Assembly (NCBI RefSeq): GCF_949987515.2
Contig: NC_082696.1
Coordinates: 62,814,447 to 62,878,446 of the forward strand
Length of the DNA: 64,000 nucleotides
Direction of reading: 5' to 3'
Source: Delphinus delphis
Taxonomy: Eukaryota > Chordata > Mammalia > Artiodactyla > Delphinidae
The notes below the pieces were generated by a model, which was not told where the DNA came from, did not search any database, and saw nothing but the letters and a program-made list of their open reading frames with translations. Position 1 is the first letter of the stretch; each line of letters opens with the position of its first letter. The translations under genes and the position numbers were made by a program. Positions 56,845 through 64,000 of the stretch are shown piece after piece.

Positions 56845-59230
56845 AAGTGGTTTTTATCCCTCATGTGTAATTTCTGATCATTGAGTCCATGGATGAGGCA
56901 ATAAGTCAAAAAATGATATAACTTTTCATTTTGGAGGAAAAAAATCAGCAAATATTTAGTGGAAACTTCAAATACTTTAAGTGTTAAAAATTTATAAAAT
57001 TAGGCCTTGCTTTGGTAAGAAATAATTTTGGGTCATTTACCTTTGGAAGAATAGTGAGGACATTCCAATCCCATAGATGTAGTCACTACTGCTTTGAAGA
57101 GGAGCTATTTAATGGAGATATTTAATCATGGTTGGTTCTCCAGGAGTAGTTAGTCTCACGCCATTTCTGTTTAACATGGTAGCTCGTGTTCCAACAGCAT
57201 CACAGTGAAGGTTATTCTCAGAAGGCAGCCTTAAAATAGGTTTGTGGGTTGAGGAGTGGGAGGAAGGTTCACACTGTTGTTACCATGTAGTCGAAGTCTG
57301 TGCTCCAAGGACATGAGGTTGTTCTAAACCTGTGGTGGAAAAACCTGTGTGTTTTCCACAACAGATGGGGAGTGGGAGGGGAAAACGGTTTCTTTCCTTT
57401 GCTCCCTGTAACTAATATTGCTTGGATATGCGTAACAAACAAAAGGGAGATGGAGGTGCCCACAAGAACAACTGAGGGTGAAGGTCGGTACCAACTTGCT
57501 TTCCGTGCTGCAATTTGAGTTGAGTGAGAAAGTGTAGTCTTCAGCAATCACAGGGCAGTAAGCTTCAGGTGAGTTCTCTGCTTAAACTGAGATGAAGCTT
57601 GATTTGAAAAGAGATTACAAAGGTAAGGAGTTCCTTACCCCAGAGCTTATAGCAACCCCTCAAAAATAAGACAGTAGTCTGTATCCATGCAACCAGAAAG
57701 TAAGAAATGTATTTTAAAGAAGTTACTAGGACTCTTCATATGTCTTGATATTAGTAGTAATATTTGGGATGCAAGCTCTTGCTGCCTAGTTCACTGCACT
57801 CTGTAATTAGAGCTTCTCATTGTTAGAGCAATAACTCAAGCATTCAAATAAACAACTCAGAATTTTGACATTGGTGGAAAATAGTACTGAAAAATCATTA
57901 CAAGGAAAAGAATAAGTGAAATATGATCAACTTAGTGACCTACTGAAGAAAAAGAATAATTGCATTTGTAAAAGTAAATTACGAAGGGGCAAAAACAGCT
58001 AGTTAAAATACAGATGAATCACTTTTTATCCCATTGTTCTGGCACTCAGCTTCAGGCCTTCCTCATTTCAGAAATTAGAGTCTCCCAAGAAGAATTTCTT
58101 GCCAAGAGAGGGTTAGCATGTTAAAGCAGTGTTTTGGATTACTCTACATACCTCTACTATAAATAGGATATTTTCAAAATGCAGTTTTGAGCTATTCAAG
58201 TGAGCTAGTGATCAGATGTGGCAGACTTCATGATAATGATGGTCTGACATACGAAGAGGGGAAAGCCTCGTCATTTTAGATGGACAAACCTTGATGAATT
58301 CAAACTGTAACCTGTAATCTTTAAACTAGCCACTTAGCTGGTAAAGGTAATGATTTGTCATGCGGCTTATCCATTTACTGCTAATCAAAAGGATTCACAT
58401 ATTTGAAATCCCTAGCATTCAGAAACCTGTAAGAGGATTCACGCACGTGTTCTACTTTATGCTACTGATTTGCAAAACAATGAGGCTGGTAATGATGTGA
58501 AAGATTTAACTGGCTCTCCTTGTGTCTCCTCTATCTGAACTGATTGTTATTTGTAAAAAGGAATCTTCGGAAGCCTGTGGTTCCCACAGGATGCGGAGCA
58601 GCCAGGCACTAGGTTGAGGATGACATCCTGCGTCAGGGATGAGAAATCAGCCAGTTAATAGCTTTGCACTTAGAACTGACTAATATTTTTTCTCTTTAAA
58701 GGCCAATTTTCTAACATATAAAGTCATTTTCACATCCTTGATATACTGTAGACTGGAAGAGTCTTTTAAAGTAGCACTAGTTTAAATGATTTCTTTCTAA
58801 AGCACAATAACTTGCTAAATATTTTATGCATCAAATCATTTTATAGAGATTCAAATTTTGCTGTGTTATTTTACAAATGGTCTGTTGTAACAAGATTTTC
58901 CTTTAGTAAAATAAGGGTGAACCATTTTTTCTCCCATTGTCAAAAGGCTAAATTTGTGCTGTTTCCACTGAACAAAGTTATTTTAATTATTCTAAGAAAG
59001 AGTTGATGTAGTCATCATTTTCTCTTTTTTTCTACTTACATATAAAAATATTTAAAAATCTCAATTAGTAAGACATGAAAAACTATGATAAGTAGACATG
59101 TTCCTATAAGTTTTGAAAATTTAAATTATTTTGCTTAGGTAAAGAATTACATAGATTTATGGCAAAATTAAAAACCTTCAGGAGGATAGATTTAAAATTG
59201 GCAAAGACAGTTCAGAAAATTTTACTTTAA
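56845..59230. other. Unassigned, mostly unique sequence
   Basis: No gene or transposon recognised. 57240-57560 has moderate GC and overlapping frames on both strands (57269-57547 minus, 57300-57518 plus) with no domain; 58030-58640 also looks non-repetitive. Confidence 0.45.
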
Positions 59231-59239
59231 CTGTGCCCC

Positions 59240-59260
59240 TCCCACACACACACACACCAC
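59240..59260. repeat. (CA)n microsatellite
   Basis: About eight CA units. Confidence 0.9.
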
Positions 59261-59338
59261 AATGAAACATTCTCTTCCTTTCAAAAAGATTTAGCCAAAA
59301 GTTGCTTAAGTGATTATGATTATATACTTTGAAGAAGG

Positions 59339-59425
59339 AGGATGGAAGGACAGAAATTGGGGAGGGGGGAATGGGGAGGGAGAGAGAGAGGAAAAAAAGA
59401 GAAAAAGAAAAGAAAGATGAAAATA
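59339..59425. repeat. Polypurine (GGA/GA/GAAA)n tract with G-quadruplex motif
   Basis: Almost pure purine for about 80 bases. At 59359-59380 the runs G4-A-G6-AAT-G4-A-G3 meet the usual four-G-run quadruplex pattern. Confidence 0.9.
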
Positions 59426-59507
59426 ATTACATTTTCCTTATTCCAGAATTCAACATAACATCTCTTCACCTTCCAGCCAGAGATGGGCTTTTAAAGCTGG
59501 GATGAAG

Positions 59508-59762
59508 TGAGAGAGTGGCATGGACATATATACACTACCAAATGTAAAATATATAGCTAGTGGGAAGCAGCCGCATAGCACAGGGAGATCAGCTGGGTGC
59601 TTTGTGACCTCCTGGAGGGATGGGATAGGGAGGGTGGGAGGGAGACGCAAGAGGGAAGGGATAGGGGATATATGTATACATATAGCTGACTCACTTTGTT
59701 ATACAGCAGAAACTAACACACCATTGTAAAGCAATTATACTCCAATGAAGATGTTAAAAAAA
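59508..59762 (+). mobile_element. 5'-truncated L1 3' UTR
   Basis: 'GAGAGTGGCATGGACATATA', 'TAGTGGGAAGCAGCCGCATA', 'GCACAGGGAGATCAGC', a G-run tract at 59617-59642, 'CTGACTCACTTTGTTATACA' and 'AATTATACTCCAATGAAGAT', then A-run. The flanks are loosely similar (CTTTTAAAGCTGGGATG and CTTTTTAAAAGGGATGG), a possible diverged target duplication. Confidence 0.9.
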
Positions 59763-61260
59763 TTTGTCTTTTTAAAAGGGATGGCTAAATCATTCCAATC
59801 ATTAGTGCTTTATCAATACCCAGTACCAATCATAAAAAATAATTACATCTGCCACTTTCTTCCTTCTTCTACTCATTTCCTCTCCCTCATCCTCCTACAC
59901 AGCTTCTGTGCTCCTGTTTCAGTTTCGAAATCTGTCCGTTGTGAATTAAGAACATTTTGTTGGCAGTTCTGTTTACGTACAGGGTGCATGATACATTGGC
60001 CTCTGCGACACTGAGTCAAACCCTGCTCGGATTCCTACAACTGCCAGCAAATACCATAGCTCCTTAGGCAACAGGGAGCGTGCAACCAGAAGCAACAGCA
60101 AGTGCTGCATCTGTTGGAAGGGAACAGAGTTAGGAAATGTCGATGACTCAGTGACAGTTCTATTGATCTGTTTGGGGTTTGATTTTTTTCCTTTTGGTGA
60201 GGATATGATGCAAAATAAATGCCTCGGCACTGGGGGCCTCATGGCAATGAGATTTACACATTGCTATTATTTTTAGCTTGTTTTGTGAAATGTGATGCTA
60301 CAATTACTAATAATGTTACGGAATTCATTGGGCTGAAAGCCCAATATCTGCCACCTGATTAAATGTGGAAGCCAGGCCTTGCAATTATTTTCCAGTTTAG
60401 TTTGTAGTTAGTTTCTCAAGTGAATGAGCAAAGGTTTTTTTCAAATATACTCATATTCATTCCAACAAAGCATGTTTTGTTCTCTAAAGCTGTTAGCCCA
60501 TTTTATCTAGGTAAATGCCTTTAATTATGCCCAGTAAATGCCTAAAAAGAGTAACAATATTTTTTACCTTGGGGTGATCAGAATATTAAATTGTACTGAC
60601 TCTCAATTAAAGAAACATAAATTTACAAGTTTACAGTTGTCTGCTTTGATCTGAAATGTTTCTGTCTGTTATGTAATTAACAGAAAAGCCAGGAAACAAA
60701 TCTCTTTTCCCTTCATTCAGGGATGTTTTGTTTGTTCCCTTACTTGCCTGCTTGCTTGCCTTAAAGAAATACCTGAACATAACCAGAAAAAAAAAAAAAA
60801 AATTTCCCCAACAACACCTCAGCTTGCCCAAGAAAGCAATTTTTAGCCAATTAGCAAAGCTGACACACTCATTTCATCAATAAGAAAAACTCTCTTTTAA
60901 GGAAACTCATTTCTTAAAAAGTAAGCTATTTTCATAATTTGGATAAACTGTATATGCTTATTAAAATATCACTGACTTCTGTGATATTTTAATGAGCTTG
61001 TTCCTTTCTCACCTGTGGTTCTTACCATTGGCCTGACCAGTTGAGTAGGTGACCAACTAGAAAATCAATAATGTCCACTTTGCTGAGATAACTGTTTTGT
61101 GTTTCCCACAGCATTAGCAAACATTTTTTTCTGTTATCTTAGAGAGATAAAGACATTGGGAAAGAGAAAAGAATATATATTTTTGGAAATACCCTATTTT
61201 ATGTATGTCTCCCAAGAGGATATTTAAAAGTTGTTTTAAAATTCCACTGTGGTGAATTTC
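59763..61260. other. Unique sequence, possible conserved non-coding DNA
   Basis: No transposon recognised over about 1.5 kb. It contains an AP-1-like TGACTCA (60144-60150) and a perfect hairpin (60327-60345). Composition is mixed, with few simple repeats, unlike the decayed repeats elsewhere. Regulatory function is only a guess. Confidence 0.35.
60327..60345. other. Perfect 8-bp stem inverted repeat, 3-nt loop
   Basis: ATTGGGCT, loop GAA, AGCCCAAT. The left arm contains a CCAAT-box complement (ATTGG) and the right arm ends in CCAAT. Confidence 0.92.
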
Positions 61261-61264
61261 TAGT

Positions 61265-61340
61265 CACACTGTCAACAAATATTTTTTGAACAACTGCTAA
61301 ATACATGGTGCTGCATCACACTACTAGGGGAAAAAAGATT
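61265..61340 (-). repeat. Possible L2 3'-end relic (antisense)
   Basis: 'AACAAATATTTTTTGAACAA' then 'TACATGGTGCTGCATCACAC' resemble the reverse-complemented L2 terminus. Confidence 0.45.
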
Positions 61341-61429
61341 CAGGTTAATTCACCGTTTAACACTCCTCAGTGCAGTTAGGGAACCATCATACACACAGAC
61401 TGGAGGAAGAACTCATGTGCCTAGAGCCC

Positions 61430-61590
61430 TTTAACCATGTTAGTATTCTAGGTGCTCTAAACACATTATCTATTCAACAACCCTGTGAATTAGTACTTAG
61501 TGGCCCCATTTTGAACATGAAGAGTCTGAGGTTCAGGGAGCAGAATTTGGTTACTTCAAACTGGTGCAGATAAGGGTTGGGGTAGAGTAA
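61430..61590 (-). repeat. MIR SINE relic (antisense)
   Basis: 'ACACATTATCTATTCAACAA', 'CATTTTGAACATGAAGAGTC' and 'TGAGGTTCAGGGAGC' match reverse-complemented MIR. Confidence 0.75.
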
Positions 61591-62045
61591 CACAGTAACC
61601 TCTGTGTTACTGATGCAGACATCAGGATTCTCCAATGGTCAAAGTGACTTGAGAAGAATGAAATCATGTCTAGCCTGAAAGATCAAGGACGGCTTTAACA
61701 GCACCTCGATAGAGAAATCATAGTCGGTAAGTAATCATAGAGGAGGCAAATGAGCAGCATTCTTGAAACAAGAAAGAGCAATATTTGTTTAGGGACAAGT
61801 GCTTCTTAACTGGAGCCAACAGATAGATGATACATAGATAGATAGGTAAAGTGAGAGAGAATGTTAGAAATGCAGATTCAATTCCAAGTGAGGAAATAAT
61901 TGAATACCATGAAAAAGTCATACTGCACCATTATGAAAAAATTCAGAAAAAAGCAAACCTAGAAATGTATATAGTTTTAATATCTGGATTATATAATAAT
62001 TCATTTCTATAACTTGTTTTTTCTGCAATAAATGTAGGAAGAGCA
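61591..62045. other. Unassigned sequence
   Basis: Nothing recognised apart from a short ATAGATAG run near 61834-61845. Confidence 0.4.
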
Positions 62046-62049
62046 CTTT

Positions 62050-62345
62050 TTCCAAAGTTAATGTTATTTACACATTTTATGGATGAGTTTATTTAACCTG
62101 TTGTTTGTTCATTCAGTTTGTTCCATTTTCAGTCTTTCATCATTAAAAACAATACTAAAATGAGTCTCTCCAATCACACACTCTTTAATATATCCAATTA
62201 TCTCCTTAAAATAAATTTATAAATTTGGATTGTCAGGCAGATACTAACACTCAGATGAAAGGGTTTTGATATGTTTTATCAAATCATTTAACAGAAAATT
62301 TCTACTAAGTTATACTCTTATTCTACCAAATTAATCTTTCCTGAA
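62050..62345 (-). repeat. Old L1M-type fragment (antisense)
   Basis: 'AACAATACTAAAATGAGTCT', 'ATCCAATTATCTCCTTAAAA' and 'TTTATAAATTTGGATTGTC' resemble the antisense 3' region of old L1s. Confidence 0.5.
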
Positions 62346-62559
62346 TATCACTTTCAATATATCATTTACATATGTTTTTTAAAAAATGCTCCCCTATTTT
62401 CCTAACTTCAGTTGCTGAAGATGACTTCCTTACTCTCAACTCCACAGGGCAATATAACACCCTCCTCTTTAATCTATTTTTGATTTCTTTCATTCAAGTC
62501 CCAGATACAGTTTCTCATAAAATCCAGATAACAACAACCATTCCTGAACTATTTCACCA

Positions 62560-62665
62560 TCTATTTATTATTTATTTATTTATTCACTCTTTAATTTATT
62601 CAACAACATTTTTGAGACCCTAGTATGTGTTGGAATTACACGTACTCATTGGGAATAACATTTAA
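62560..62665 (-). repeat. (TTTA)n and L2 3'-end relic (antisense)
   Basis: A TATT/TTTA run is followed by 'ATTCAACAACATTTTTGAGA' and 'CCTAGTATGTGTTGGAATTA', a degraded reverse-complemented L2/MIR terminus. Confidence 0.55.
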
Positions 62666-64000
62666 ACTACTCTTTGATTCTCCTTGTTAGTAAGATTATG
62701 TAAAAGTCATCCAGAGGAATTTGTAAAGACCCAAAGTTCCAATGTCTTTCATAACCTTTATTCTTTTACCTCTCACACTTTATTTATGTGCATATTTGAC
62801 TGCAATATTGAATTCACATTACAAAAACTTCATGTGTTCGGGATTTTTTAATTTAATATTTTAATTTGACACTGGGTTACCACTCCATATTGTAATTTAT
62901 CTTTTACTACATGTTAAATCTTTACTTTCCAGTTTGAAACTCTTGATGTTGAATAGAATGAAATAGATATGAATGAAATGTGAAAAGACAGAGTGAAATG
63001 AATAGATGTGTTAAGTCTCTGTTCTTTTTCTGTCTCTTTCAAACTGAAACATATATCTGGACATGTGATAGAAATTACGCTATTCATAACCTAGTAATCT
63101 TGGGAATAACATGAGTCCAAATTTGAAGAATAGAAAATTGTATATTTTCAGAGACAGAATGATGCAGGATTAAGTAAGAAATAATATATGTATTTCTCTT
63201 GGATGTTTTGCCCGGCTTGTATGCTAAGAATGATTCACTTATGGTATATTTTAGAAAAGCAATATTTGCATTCTAAATAGCTGACTCTGGGATTTGCATT
63301 TCTAAGAGCAATGTGGAAGGGTTGCCCCCGATTGACAATCCTACCTCCTAGAGATGGCATGAGAAATTAAAAGACTATGAACCTAGGTCAGAATGTAAGA
63401 GAAGATAAGAGTCTCAAAGGTAGCAGCAATGTAAAGACATTGAGTTGGTGAAAATTATTCCAGAAGGCTTCCGTTTAATGATTTCATGGGACCACACAGC
63501 CTCACACAATATCAGCCGAAGAGGTGTTTTCACATCTTTGAGGGAGAAACCAACTCAGTCTCTCGCTGAATTCCCACAACACTACTTGTCCAGTTTAGAA
63601 TCATGATTTTTCTGGCCCCCCTCCACTACTAGGCTCACCTCCAATCTGAAGAGGTCTTTTGCAGATGGCATTGCTCTTGACCAAAGGCTCTTGAAAAACT
63701 GCATTGCTCCTTTGGAACTGAGTCTGGGTTTAGACTCGGTCTAGAAGTGAAACAGTCCCTATAGTACATCATAAACAAAGTATATTTATATGGCAGCCCT
63801 GTTTTGACATGAGAACCTGAGAGGTCCATCCTGATGTCACTAAGAACAGCATCCGATGAGGAGGTGCAATTCACAGTTAACTCTGCACAGCCAGCTCCTC
63901 ACTTGTGAGGATGTGGGTAATTCCTGATAAGTGTCCGATTGTCATCTTGAAATAGGGGACATTTGGAGCAGTACAGGCTCCTATAGTAAAAGATTAACGC
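62666..64000. other. Unassigned sequence to the window end
   Basis: No gene or transposon recognised. A patch near 62955-63010 repeats GAATGAAAT/AAATGAATAGA phrases. The minus frame at 63635-63874 (79 codons) shows no domain and no splice context. Confidence 0.4.

Noticed and set aside
57240..57560. Overlapping frames on both strands as a small gene
   Set aside because: No domain or splice signals, and composition only slightly above background.

Overview
This 64 kb window looks like AT-rich, gene-free mammalian nuclear DNA, an intergenic desert or a very large intron. The best clue to the organism is a set of near-identical tRNA-derived SINEs of about 205-225 bp. They begin GGGCTTCCCTGGTGGCGCAG, carry RNA polymerase III A/B boxes and end in A-rich tails. 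This is the CHR SINE family of cetaceans and hippos, and together with cetartiodactyl-type L1 3' ends it points to a whale or dolphin. No bacterial, viral or organellar gene set is present, and I could not support any intact protein-coding gene, rRNA or functional tRNA. Short open frames are either inside repeats or look like chance.

Layout. 0-5 kb: an old L1 3' end with a CHR SINE at its edge, a MIR and a tiny truncated L1. 5-13 kb: mostly unassigned, with L1M, L2 and simple-repeat debris. 13.8-17.1 kb: two copies of a repeat family I cannot name, a MaLR LTR with intact 5-bp target duplication (15437-15837), and the youngest long L1 piece (16005-17134) with a broken ORF2. 17-32 kb: L2 and MIR relics, an ERVL-like solo LTR (25118-25637), an unexplained two-ORF patch (28.7-29.2 kb) and a (TG)n tract. 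32-37.4 kb: an antisense old-L1 mosaic that received two solo ERV LTRs of one family, one of which was itself split by another LTR. 38-45 kb: a short CHR-type SINE, old L1 5' and ORF1-region sequence, two MaLR LTRs, and an L2 interrupted by a 113-bp copy of sequence lying 1,012 bp upstream. 46-55 kb: L2s, MIRs, an antisense L1 3' end and four CHR SINEs, two of which form a tail-to-tail inverted pair inside one L2. 55-64 kb: largely unique sequence with one L1 3' end, G-rich tracts and possible conserved non-coding DNA.

There are no genes that work together here; the story is the nested order of insertions. The most notable points are the 113-bp direct duplication inside an L2, the inverted SINE pair, the LTR-in-LTR-in-L1 nest, an unnamed repeat seen three times, and the unidentified patch at 28.7-29.2 kb. 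Family names come from recalled consensus features and flank structure, not from a database search, so subfamily names are tentative.
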